Of a stretch of 64,000 bases of DNA, positions 44,676 through 53,818 are shown one piece after another. Every line of letters begins with the position of its first letter. Position 1 is the first letter of the stretch. The position numbers and the translations under genes were made by a program. The DNA comes from Pontibacter sp. HSC-14F20 (GTDB taxonomy: Bacteria > Bacteroidota > Bacteroidia > Cytophagales > Hymenobacteraceae): contig NZ_JAHZTC010000005.1 of the NCBI RefSeq assembly GCF_019599265.1, positions 124,001-188,000 of the forward strand, given 5' to 3'. A model generated the notes under the pieces. The model saw only the letters and a list, made by a program, of their open reading frames with translations. It was not told the DNA's origin and did not search any database.

Positions 44676-47525
44676 ATGAATTTAACAGCACACCAGGCTC
44701 AGTATATCGCTTATGAGCTAACTAGACGCTTCCCGTCAGGCAGCTCTGAAAAATTTAATGCCGCCCTTCTCGATGCTCAGGTTGACTTGAACCCCCATCA
44801 AGTGGAGTCTGCTTTATTTGCCTTTAAGTCTCCCCTATCTAAGGGTGCTATACTGGCAGATGAGGTTGGTTTAGGTAAAACAATAGAGGCGGGTATACTA
44901 TTATCTCAGCTTTGGGCCGAGAAAAGAAGAAAGCTATTAATCATTTGCCCTGCCAACCTGCGAAAACAATGGAGCCAGGAGCTTTGGGAAAAGTTCTTTC
45001 TAGAATCGACTATTCTAGAAAGAAAAAGTTTTAATGAGTTTAGAAAAGCTGGCAAAAAGAACCCATTCGAGCAAGCTAAAATAGTTATATGCTCTTACCA
45101 ATTTGCCAGAGCAAAGGCTGATCTAATGCAATTAGTTTCCTGGGACTTAGCCGTAATCGACGAAGCTCATCGGCTAAGAAATGTATATAGACCCAGCAAT
45201 AAGATTGGGAAAGCCATAAAAGAAGCACTCTCACACTCAAGAAAAGCACTTCTTACAGCTACTCCCCTACAGAACTCTTTGAATGAGCTTTATGGCTTGG
45301 TAAGTATTATTGACGAGCATACTTTTGGCGATATAAAGATTTTTAAAAGCCAATTTGCCAGAGCTGTAGATGGAGATAATTACCAAGACCTGCGCGATAG
45401 GCTTAAATCTGTTTGTATAAGAAACCTTAGAAGGCAGGTACAGGAGTATATCCGCTATACCAGTAGGATTCCGTTAACCATAAGATTTGAGCCAACTCCA
45501 CAAGAGCATAAGCTTTACGAAGAAGTTAGCAGGTATCTGCAAAGAGACTTGATTTATGCTTTACCAGCAAGCCAACGTCACTTAATGACTCTTATCCTGC
45601 GCAAGCTATTGGCCTCTTCTTCCTATGCAATTGCTGGCACTTTAAACGGCTTAATTAAGAAGCTTAACCAAGCTATTGTAGATCATCAGCGATTAAGTAT
45701 GGCCGATGAGATTACAGAAGATTATGAGCTTTTTGAAGAGCAGGATGAAGAATGGAATGAAGATGATGAGCAAGAGGAAAGCCAACTAACTGAAGAGGAC
45801 ATTAAAGCTATAAAGCTTGAAATTCAGGAATTGGAAAGATACCGTGATTTAGCGGAGTCTATCAAGCAAAACGCTAAAGGAGAAAAGCTGATTACTGCCT
45901 TAAAAGAAGGATTTGCAAAAATGGACAAAGAGGCAAATCAGAAGGCTATCATCTTTACAGAATCTACCAGAACGCAGAACTATCTCTTCAACTTACTTAG
46001 CCAGCACTATCCAGGAAAGGTGGTTTTGTTTAACGGCTCTAACAATGATGAGCTGTCAAACAAGATCTACAAGAGTTGGCTGAGCAAATATAGCGGTACA
46101 GATAAAGTATCAGGTTCCCCAACAGCAGACAAACGTGCTGCCTTGGTAGATCATTTCCGCAACGAGGCAACCGTTATGATTGCCACAGAAGCTGCTTCTG
46201 AAGGTATAAACTTACAGTTCTGCTCATTGCTCATTAACTACGACTTACCCTGGAACCCCCAGCGAATTGAGCAGCGCATAGGAAGATGCCACAGATATGG
46301 ACAGAAGTATGATGTAGTAGTGGTTAACTTTCTGAATGTTAAAAATGCAGCAGACATGCGTGTTTTCCAGCTGCTGGACGAAAAGTTTAAGTTGTTTAGC
46401 GGGGTATTTGGAGCCAGCGATGATGTTTTAGGAAGTATCGAATCCGGAGTAGATTTTGAGAAGCGCATTGCCGAGATTTACAGAAAGTATAGAAGCGAAG
46501 CTGAAATAGTAGAACAGTTTGACCTGCTTCAGAAAGAGCTGGATGAGCAGATTAATAGTAAGATGCTCTCTACGCGGGAGAAGCTATTAGCGAACTTTGA
46601 TGAGGAAGTTGTTGAAAAGCTAAAGCTAAGGTTAACAGAGAGCCGTGAATATCTGAATAAGTATGAGCAATGGCTTTGGGCAATTACAAAGTATGAGCTT
46701 AACCATCATGCAAACTTTAACGATGGCAGCCTGAGCTTTCAGTTAAAGAGCCAACCATATGAAGGGTTTCACTTCCCGAAAGAGCCTTTTAGGTTAAGTA
46801 AGCAGTACACCGAAGCTCATGTGTACCGCATGGGTCACCCGCTGGCGCAAAAGATTATTGAAAGCATAAAAGAGAAGCAGCTCACATCAGCTTCCTTAAC
46901 CTTCGATTTAACAGGCTACGAAGGAAATGTGAGCATACTAGAAGAGCTTAAGGGGAAATCCGGTTGGCTAAGCACAATCTCCGTAAGCGTGGATTCTTTC
47001 GAAGCCTCTGACTACTTGCTAGCCTTTGGCGCTACAAACAACAATATGCAGCTATCTGAGGACCAGGCTAAGCGCCTGCTCATGCTTCCAGTAAAAGAAG
47101 CTCATGTTAATGGTAGTATACTGGATACTGCTGGTGTAAGCAGCGCTGAAAAACTGCACCTGGACTCGCTACTAAAAAGCATCGCAGAGAAAGACAGCAC
47201 CTACTTAAGGCTGGAAACCGAGAAGTTAAACAAGTGGGCTGAGGATAGAATAACAGCAGCTGAACTGGCTATAAAAGAGACCAAGGCCAGAATAAAAGAG
47301 TTAACAAGGGAGTCTCAGAATACAACAGACCCTACTGCCCAACTTAAAATTCAGCAGCAGTTACAAGAGCTATCCAAAAAACAGCGAAAACAAAGACAGG
47401 AAATTTTTACAGTAGAAGATGAAATTGCTGACATGCGCGATCAAATGATTGAGGATATTCAGAAACGCATGAAGCAGGAAATATCAAAACATAAGTTATT
47501 TACCATTAACTGGAAATTAGTTTAA
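44676..47525 (+). CDS. SNF2/RapA-like DEAH-box translocase
   Basis: About 949 residues from the ATG at 44676 (MNLTAHQAQYIAYEL); a TTG at 44622 lies inside the inverted repeat and is unlikely. Walker A in GAILADEVGLGKTIEAGILL is near residues 58-77, LLIICPANLRKQW near 88, DEAH in LAVIDEAHRLRN near 158, LLTATPLQNSLNELYGL near 192, and the second RecA lobe has IIFTEST near 427, ATEAASEGINLQFCSLLINY near 505 and WNPQRIEQRIGRCHRYGQ near 525, the RapA/HepA-type motif VI. The C-terminal 350 residues carry coiled coil. Translocases of this kind accompany methyltransferase-Res pairs in several defence systems. The methyltransferase gene follows after 9 bp. Confidence 0.92.
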   Translation: MNLTAHQAQYIAYELTRRFPSGSSEKFNAALLDAQVDLNPHQVESALFAFKSPLSKGAILADEVGLGKTIEAGILLSQLWAEKRRKLLIICPANLRKQWSQELWEKFFLESTILERKSFNEFRKAGKKNPFEQAKIVICSYQFARAKADLMQLVSWDLAVIDEAHRLRNVYRPSNKIGKAIKEALSHSRKALLTATPLQNSLNELYGLVSIIDEHTFGDIKIFKSQFARAVDGDNYQDLRDRLKSVCIRNLRRQVQEYIRYTSRIPLTIRFEPTPQEHKLYEEVSRYLQRDLIYALPASQRHLMTLILRKLLASSSYAIAGTLNGLIKKLNQAIVDHQRLSMADEITEDYELFEEQDEEWNEDDEQEESQLTEEDIKAIKLEIQELERYRDLAESIKQNAKGEKLITALKEGFAKMDKEANQKAIIFTESTRTQNYLFNLLSQHYPGKVVLFNGSNNDELSNKIYKSWLSKYSGTDKVSGSPTADKRAALVDHFRNEATVMIATEAASEGINLQFCSLLINYDLPWNPQRIEQRIGRCHRYGQKYDVVVVNFLNVKNAADMRVFQLLDEKFKLFSGVFGASDDVLGSIESGVDFEKRIAEIYRKYRSEAEIVEQFDLLQKELDEQINSKMLSTREKLLANFDEEVVEKLKLRLTESREYLNKYEQWLWAITKYELNHHANFNDGSLSFQLKSQPYEGFHFPKEPFRLSKQYTEAHVYRMGHPLAQKIIESIKEKQLTSASLTFDLTGYEGNVSILEELKGKSGWLSTISVSVDSFEASDYLLAFGATNNNMQLSEDQAKRLLMLPVKEAHVNGSILDTAGVSSAEKLHLDSLLKSIAEKDSTYLRLETEKLNKWAEDRITAAELAIKETKARIKELTRESQNTTDPTAQLKIQQQLQELSKKQRKQRQEIFTVEDEIADMRDQMIEDIQKRMKQEISKHKLFTINWKLV

Positions 47526-47534
47526 GAACGCATA

Positions 47535-50500
47535 ATGACGAACTACGACAAACTTATCGCTACCCTTGAGGAGATTTTTATGCTGGATAAAGCCGAATTG
47601 GACTTTGGCATTTACCGCATCATGAACCAAAAGCGAGAAGATATTACCAAATTTCTGAAGCATGACCTGGTACCACAGGTAAAGCAAGTTTTAACAGAAA
47701 ACCTATCAGTAGATAAGCAAGTTATACAAAAGAAAATAGATGATGTTATTGAAGCATCTAAAGTCTCAGGGCATGATCCAGAAACATCACCTGTTGTACA
47801 GCAACTAAGAGCGAAATTAGGTGAAGCAGCTGATTTGGGAGGATTAGAGAATGAAGTATTTTCTTTATTAACTAACTTCTTTAAGCGCTACTTTGATAAT
47901 GGCGACTTTATCTCAATGAGGCGCTATAAGAGGGACGTGTATGCCATACCTTACGAAGGTGAGGAAGTAAAGCTGCATTGGGCTAATGCTGATCAGTACT
48001 ACATTAAAACAAGTGAGTACTTTAAAAACTATAGCTTTAAGCTAAGCGATGAAAAAAAGGTAACTTTTGAGCTTGTAGAGGCCAGTACCGAGCAAAACAA
48101 CAATAAAGTACAGAAAGATAAAATAAGGCGCTTTAAACTTTATGAAGATAAGCCATTAGAGGTGCTTGAAGATGAGCTGAAGTTATACTTTACCTATGAG
48201 CCAGCTGATAAAAAAGTAAAACAAGATGGTTTGTTGTCTAAGGCATTTGATACGCTTACACCGCATATACCTGCTGATTTTACAGAACTGCTGACACTTA
48301 AACCAACTAAAGCAGACAAGAAAAGAACGCTACTGCAAAAGCACTTACAAGACTATACCGCCCGAAATACCTTTGATTATTTTATACACAAAGATTTAGG
48401 CGGTTTCCTGACCCGCGAACTGGACTTTTACATCAAAAATGAAGTACTGTTTATTGATGACTTAAACACGCGCGATGAGCAGGAGTTTCTGAAGCAGCTG
48501 AGCCAGATAAAAGCTATCAAAAAGATTGGTGAGAAAATCATTGCCTTTTTAGCGCAGCTCGAGAACTTCCAGAAGAAGCTATGGCTGAAGAAGAAGTTTG
48601 TAGTTGAAACCAACTACTGCATTACACTTGATCGTGTGCCTGAGGAGCTTTATCCTGAAATAGCACAAAATGAAGCGCAAATTCAGGAGTGGATTAAGTT
48701 GTTTGCTATTGATAAAATTAAGGAGCAAAAGGCAAGTAGTTTATTTACGGAAGATAGAGTTGGATTTGCTATACCGTTAAGTGTGGATTTTCTGAAACAG
48801 AATCCTTACTTTGTTTTAGATACTGCATTTTTCAGCGAAACTTTCAAGTGGAACCTTATCTCTAACATTGAAAAGTTCGATGAGCAATGTGACGGTCTAC
48901 TGATAAATTCAGAGAACTTCCAAGCACTTGAAGTTTTAAAAGATCGATTCAAAGAAAAAGTAAAGTGCTTATATCTTGATCCGCCATATAATACTGGGGC
49001 AGATGATTTCATATATAAAGATGATTACCAACATAGTAGTTGGTTAAGTATGATGTCTGATAGATTACTTCAGTCAACTTCATTTATTAAACCTGAAGGC
49101 ACTATAGCAATAAGTATAGACCTAAAAGAAGTTGATAAAACTATAGCATTGTTAGACACCATTTATGGTGAGGAAAATCGAAAAAGCTCAATAACAGTAA
49201 AACGAGGTTCTGTTACAGGTGCTAAAGTCATTAATCCTGGAGTAGTCAATGTAAGTGAATATGTTATCGCATACTCTTCCGATGAGAAATATTGGAGTCC
49301 AGAAAAAGCCTTTAGAGAAAAAGGTTATGACTCAAGATATGGTACGATGATAAAAAACATTGAAGCTCCATTTGAAAATTGGCAGTTTGAAAGTGTTTTA
49401 GATGCATTTGCAAAAGAGAAGCAAATAAAGAAATCAAAATTAAAGAAAGAGTTAGGAGAAGATTATGATACCGAACTCTTAAGTTTTGTGATTAGAAATG
49501 CTTCTAAAGTAATTCGTTTAGCTAGTCTTGATGAAAACAGCATCAGTTCGGATGCTATCGAACTAAAAAATCAATCAAAATCTAATCCAGATAAAATTTA
49601 TCATTTAGAACGAGAAGACAGGAATGACTACTACATTTTGAATGGAAATGCAATTCTTTTCTATAAAGATAGATTAATCGATATTGGAGGACGCTTAGTT
49701 CCTGGAGAACCTGTATCCGACATCTGGGATGATGTGCTACCTAATGATCTTCATAATGAAGGTGGTGTTAGTTTAAGAAAAGGTAAAAAACCAGAAAGAC
49801 TAATTCACAGGATAGTTGAAATGAGTTCAAAGCGGGGGGAACTTGTAATGGATTTCTTTGCAGGTAGTGCTACAAGTTGTGCAGTAGCTCAAAAGTCTAA
49901 TCGAAAGTGGATAGGTGTTGAACAAGGTAGTTATTTTGACCAAATAACTTTGAAGAGGATGAAGAATACTCTTTATGGTGATAAGTCAGGTGTAACAAAC
50001 GATACAAAATGGCAAGGTGGGGGATTCTTTAAGTATATCCGCTTAGAAAGTTATGAAGATACACTTAATAATCTTCAACTGAATCTAACAGACCAGCAGC
50101 AGCAAGCTTTAGAAATTAACCCATCTTTTAAAGAAGGCTATACACTTAACTATATGCTGGATGTAGAAACTCAAGATAGCTTATTAAATTTAAAGTGGTT
50201 TGAGAATCCATTTGACTGCAAACTAGATGTAACTCGCAATAATGGAAAAAGGCCTACTAAAGTTGATTTAGTTGAGACATTTAACTATCTAATAGGTCTC
50301 ATAGTAGAAAGCTATGCTGCGCCTAAAGATGGTTATGTAGTGATAACAGGCAAAAGCTTAACTGGCGAGAAAATATTAGTAGTGTGGCGCGATTGCACCA
50401 AACATGATAACAAGGCGCTAAATGATTTCCTCAAAAAAAGCCATTACAATCCGCTTGATAGTGAGTTTGATCGCATTTATGTGAACGGTGACAATAATGT

Positions 50501-50585
50501 TGAAAATCTGAAAGCAGGCGACGAGCGTTGGAAAGTAGTGTTGATAGAGGAAGAGTTTAAGAAAAGAATGTTTGAGAACGCCTAA
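47535..50585 (+). CDS. Beta-class (type III Mod-like) DNA methyltransferase, very large
   Basis: 1016 residues; ordinary Mod proteins are about 600-700. The amino-methyltransferase motif IV DPPYN is in CLYLDPPYNTGADDFIYKDD near residue 479 and the SAM-binding motif I in LVMDFFAGSATSCAVAQKSN near 770, with WIGVEQG behind it. Motif IV before motif I is the beta-class order of type III Mod enzymes (N6-adenine or N4-cytosine). About 450 N-terminal residues precede the catalytic domain and have no recognised fold; between the two motifs lies a probable target-recognition region (about 550-720). It presumably marks self DNA, with the Res-like gene 9 bp downstream cutting unmarked DNA. Confidence 0.93.
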   Translation: MTNYDKLIATLEEIFMLDKAELDFGIYRIMNQKREDITKFLKHDLVPQVKQVLTENLSVDKQVIQKKIDDVIEASKVSGHDPETSPVVQQLRAKLGEAADLGGLENEVFSLLTNFFKRYFDNGDFISMRRYKRDVYAIPYEGEEVKLHWANADQYYIKTSEYFKNYSFKLSDEKKVTFELVEASTEQNNNKVQKDKIRRFKLYEDKPLEVLEDELKLYFTYEPADKKVKQDGLLSKAFDTLTPHIPADFTELLTLKPTKADKKRTLLQKHLQDYTARNTFDYFIHKDLGGFLTRELDFYIKNEVLFIDDLNTRDEQEFLKQLSQIKAIKKIGEKIIAFLAQLENFQKKLWLKKKFVVETNYCITLDRVPEELYPEIAQNEAQIQEWIKLFAIDKIKEQKASSLFTEDRVGFAIPLSVDFLKQNPYFVLDTAFFSETFKWNLISNIEKFDEQCDGLLINSENFQALEVLKDRFKEKVKCLYLDPPYNTGADDFIYKDDYQHSSWLSMMSDRLLQSTSFIKPEGTIAISIDLKEVDKTIALLDTIYGEENRKSSITVKRGSVTGAKVINPGVVNVSEYVIAYSSDEKYWSPEKAFREKGYDSRYGTMIKNIEAPFENWQFESVLDAFAKEKQIKKSKLKKELGEDYDTELLSFVIRNASKVIRLASLDENSISSDAIELKNQSKSNPDKIYHLEREDRNDYYILNGNAILFYKDRLIDIGGRLVPGEPVSDIWDDVLPNDLHNEGGVSLRKGKKPERLIHRIVEMSSKRGELVMDFFAGSATSCAVAQKSNRKWIGVEQGSYFDQITLKRMKNTLYGDKSGVTNDTKWQGGGFFKYIRLESYEDTLNNLQLNLTDQQQQALEINPSFKEGYTLNYMLDVETQDSLLNLKWFENPFDCKLDVTRNNGKRPTKVDLVETFNYLIGLIVESYAAPKDGYVVITGKSLTGEKILVVWRDCTKHDNKALNDFLKKSHYNPLDSEFDRIYVNGDNNVENLKAGDERWKVVLIEEEFKKRMFENA

Positions 50586-50594
50586 ACTACTGCT

Positions 50595-53500
50595 ATGCCG
50601 AGATTATCAGATTCCCTTGTCTTAAACAAGTATATACTAAGCCTTTTTGGGTCAACAGATTTAGAGGCATTATCCCAGCATTTAAAAGACTCCGCACTTG
50701 AAGGCTACGATGAAAACAATATCTCCCGTTTTCATCATGCATTGGTGGTACACCTTTTCGGTAACGAAAACCTGCCTAAAGAGTTATTACTGCAATACGA
50801 CCAAAACATCTATTCGCATACACAAGCAATAAGTCAGAAGCGGGAAGAACCTATAAAATGGAAGTACTTCCAGTACTTGGCCTTACTATTTACAGAAATC
50901 TACCTGGACAAGTACTTTACCGATAGCGAAGCGCTTAGGAAAGAGCTTAATAAGTTTAAAGAAGAGAAAAATAGCAGCAATGGAAACGATTTTGCAGCTA
51001 TCCCAGACTATGAGCTTTTACAGGATCAAAACGACCTGAACAAGCTCGCCTACTGGAATGCAACAGGCTCTGGCAAAACCTTATTAATGCACATTAATAT
51101 TTTGCAATACCAGCACTATCTGAAGAAGCATAATAAAGCCAGAAACCTTAACCGTATTATTGTTCTCACTCCTAACGAAGGCCTGTCCAAACAGCACCTG
51201 AAAGAGTTTGCTCAGTCAGGTATGGAGGCCGAGCTATTTGACAAAAGCGGCGGAGCATTATTTATAGGTCAGAAAATAGAGATTATAGATATTCATAAAC
51301 TGGAAGAAACGTCTGGCGACAAAACAGTTGCAGTAGAGTCTTTTGAGGGTAATAATCTGGTACTAGTAGATGAAGGCCACAGAGGAGCGAGTGGCGACAG
51401 CTGGAAAGACAAGCGAAACAGGCTGTGTGAATCAGGCTTTTCTTTCGAGTACTCAGCTACTTTTGGACAAGCTGTACATGCATTAACTGGAGCCAAGCAA
51501 AAGGCTCTACTAAGCGAGTATGGTAAAGCTACCTTATTCGATTACTCCTATCGCTATTTTTACAAGGATGGGTACGGCAAGGATTACCAGATATTAAACC
51601 TAGATGAGGAATGGGAAGAGAAGGGTTACGTGCGGTTATACTTAACGGCTTCCCTTCTCTCCTTCTATGAGCAGCTTTTAGTTTATCGCGACAACAATCA
51701 GGAAATAGCTCCTTACCTGATCGATAAACCATTGGCCATTTTTGTTGGTGGTAAGGTTACCAAAAGTATTAACGCAACTACAGCATCTGATATAGTTGAG
51801 GTCTTAAGGTTCTTCGAGGTATTTGTAAAAAACGAAACTCAATCAATAGATTATATTCAGCGCATCTTAGATGACACAACAGGCCTGAACAACGAGCATG
51901 GGCAATCTATCTTCCGTAATGCTTTCCATGTAATTAGAGAAAGTCGTAAGCCAGCTGGCGCTGTGTACAAGGACGTATTAAAAGAAATATTTAACTCTGA
52001 CGTGGCAGGCGCTTACCTTCACCTGGATAACCTAAAAGGGCAGGATGGTGAAATCGGCTTACGCATCGGCAATGCTGATTATTTCGGTGTGATAAACGTC
52101 GGTGACGATAAAGGCCTGCTAAAAATATGTGAGGAGAAGAAACTTTCTGTGTCAGAGAAAGCTTTTTCATCATCTCTCTTTCACGCCATCAACGATAAAC
52201 AGAGTAAGGTTAACATCCTGATAGGCTCTAAGAAGTTCTCAGAGGGCTGGAGCAGCTGGCGTGTGAGTACCATGGGATTGCTTAACATTGGACGTGGCGA
52301 AGGTTCTGAAATTATTCAGCTGTTTGGCCGAGGCGTGCGCCTGAAAGGCTATAAATTTTCTCTTAAAAGAAGTACTGCCTTAGATCACAGCATGCGCCCA
52401 GAAAGTATACCTGCTGTTCTCCCTATTCTTGAAACACTCAATATATTCGGCCTTCGTGCAGACTACATGCAGCAGTTTAAAGATTACCTGGAGGAAGAAG
52501 GTTTACCGGCAGAGTCAGACTATGAGAAGATTTCATTTGATGTACTTCCAACCATCACTAATCTTTCTGAAAAGAACCTAAAATACATAAAAGTACAAGA
52601 TGGATCAAACTTCAAGAAAGAAGCGCATGTGGATGCCACTCTAGCAGAAGGTGTGCCTCCTATAGTGTTAAACTGGTACCCGAAGGTACAAGTTCTGAAA
52701 AGCGCCAGAACCACAAACATTACGGAAGTAGTAGCTATAGAGGAAGGCAAACTAGAGGGTACGCACCTGGCCTTTTTAAACTGGACCCAGATTTACTTTG
52801 AGATACAAAAGTTTAAGAACGAACGTAGCTGGTACAACCTTAACTTATCTATCGATGAGCTTAAGAGTATTCTAGAGCAGCAAAACTGGTATACGCTCTT
52901 AATTCCTTCTGCGGAATTAGAGCTAAACGACTACAGAAAAGTAAGGATCTGGCAAGAACTTTCAACTGTACTACTTAAGGCATATATCGAAAGGCTTTAT
53001 AACTATAAAAAGAGCGCCTTCTACAGCGAAAGAATAGAAGTCGCAACTCTGGACAATTCTCATCCTAATTTTGAGCAAGATTATAAGCTTTTAGTAAAGA
53101 GATCAGAAACTACTCTGATCGATAGAATCAAAGCATTAAGAAATATTGTACAAAGGAACGAGTTTAGTGAAAATTTCAATATTGCTGCGGATTTTGATGC
53201 GCTCTATTCTAACCTGCATCTTTACCAGCCATTAATTTCTGTTACAAATGGTAGCTATTCTGAAGTTGTTAAAATAAAGCCTGTAGCTCTGAACAAAGGA
53301 GAAAAACAGTTTGTGGAGGATTTAAAAGCTCATTTTGAAGCAGAAAATGACTTCTATGCTAATAAGCAGCTATACCTTCTGCGGAATATGAGCAAGAGAG
53401 GCATTGGCTTTTTTGAGGCTAATAATTTTTTCCCGGATTTTATACTTTGGTTAGTCGCAAATGGGAGACAGTATATTTCTTTTATAGATCCCAAAGGTTT

Positions 53501-53774
53501 ACGCCAGATACAGGGCTTCGAAGATCCTAAAGTTAAGTTACATAAAACTATAAGGGAGACTATACAACCAAGACTGAACGACCCGGATATTATTTTAAAT
53601 TCTTTTATTATCTCTAATACCCCGTACGGCCAACTAAGCTATTGGAAAGATCAGGAAGATATTGAGGACTTCAATTCAAATCATATTTTCTTTCAGGAAG
53701 AACAAAGCGAAACTTATATATCTAGCCTGTTGCAAGCTAGTCTTGCTATAGAACAGCAAGAGGAAGTTCAATAA
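50595..53774 (+). CDS. Type III restriction Res-like helicase-nuclease
   Basis: 1059 residues. SF2 motor: Walker A in AYWNATGSGKTLLMHINIL near residues 149-167, LVDEGHRG near 256 (DEGH instead of DEAH), EYSATFGQAV near 282, KFSEGWSSWRVSTMGLLNIG near 551 and QLFGRGVRLKGYK near 573, the Res-family motif VI. A C-terminal PD-(D/E)XK nuclease is indicated by NNFFPDFILWLVANGRQYIS then FIDPKGLRQIQG (Asp near 946, D-x-K near 960). Both activities look intact. It is the last gene of the operon, followed by a strong terminator. It would work with the methyltransferase encoded directly upstream, whose gene it follows by 9 bp. Confidence 0.92.
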   Translation: MPRLSDSLVLNKYILSLFGSTDLEALSQHLKDSALEGYDENNISRFHHALVVHLFGNENLPKELLLQYDQNIYSHTQAISQKREEPIKWKYFQYLALLFTEIYLDKYFTDSEALRKELNKFKEEKNSSNGNDFAAIPDYELLQDQNDLNKLAYWNATGSGKTLLMHINILQYQHYLKKHNKARNLNRIIVLTPNEGLSKQHLKEFAQSGMEAELFDKSGGALFIGQKIEIIDIHKLEETSGDKTVAVESFEGNNLVLVDEGHRGASGDSWKDKRNRLCESGFSFEYSATFGQAVHALTGAKQKALLSEYGKATLFDYSYRYFYKDGYGKDYQILNLDEEWEEKGYVRLYLTASLLSFYEQLLVYRDNNQEIAPYLIDKPLAIFVGGKVTKSINATTASDIVEVLRFFEVFVKNETQSIDYIQRILDDTTGLNNEHGQSIFRNAFHVIRESRKPAGAVYKDVLKEIFNSDVAGAYLHLDNLKGQDGEIGLRIGNADYFGVINVGDDKGLLKICEEKKLSVSEKAFSSSLFHAINDKQSKVNILIGSKKFSEGWSSWRVSTMGLLNIGRGEGSEIIQLFGRGVRLKGYKFSLKRSTALDHSMRPESIPAVLPILETLNIFGLRADYMQQFKDYLEEEGLPAESDYEKISFDVLPTITNLSEKNLKYIKVQDGSNFKKEAHVDATLAEGVPPIVLNWYPKVQVLKSARTTNITEVVAIEEGKLEGTHLAFLNWTQIYFEIQKFKNERSWYNLNLSIDELKSILEQQNWYTLLIPSAELELNDYRKVRIWQELSTVLLKAYIERLYNYKKSAFYSERIEVATLDNSHPNFEQDYKLLVKRSETTLIDRIKALRNIVQRNEFSENFNIAADFDALYSNLHLYQPLISVTNGSYSEVVKIKPVALNKGEKQFVEDLKAHFEAENDFYANKQLYLLRNMSKRGIGFFEANNFFPDFILWLVANGRQYISFIDPKGLRQIQGFEDPKVKLHKTIRETIQPRLNDPDIILNSFIISNTPYGQLSYWKDQEDIEDFNSNHIFFQEEQSETYISSLLQASLAIEQQEEVQ

Positions 53775-53777
53775 TAT

Positions 53778-53816
53778 AGAAAAGGTGCCTATTCTTAATT
53801 TATAGGCACCTTTTCT
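53778..53816. terminator. Strong bidirectional terminator
   Basis: A perfect 15-bp stem (53778-53792 with 53802-53816, core AAAAGGTGCCTAT) around a 9-base loop, with A-run and T-run on the two sides, lies between the convergent Res-like and HEPN genes. It closes the 38519-53774 operon. Confidence 0.9.
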
Positions 53817-53818
53817 GT

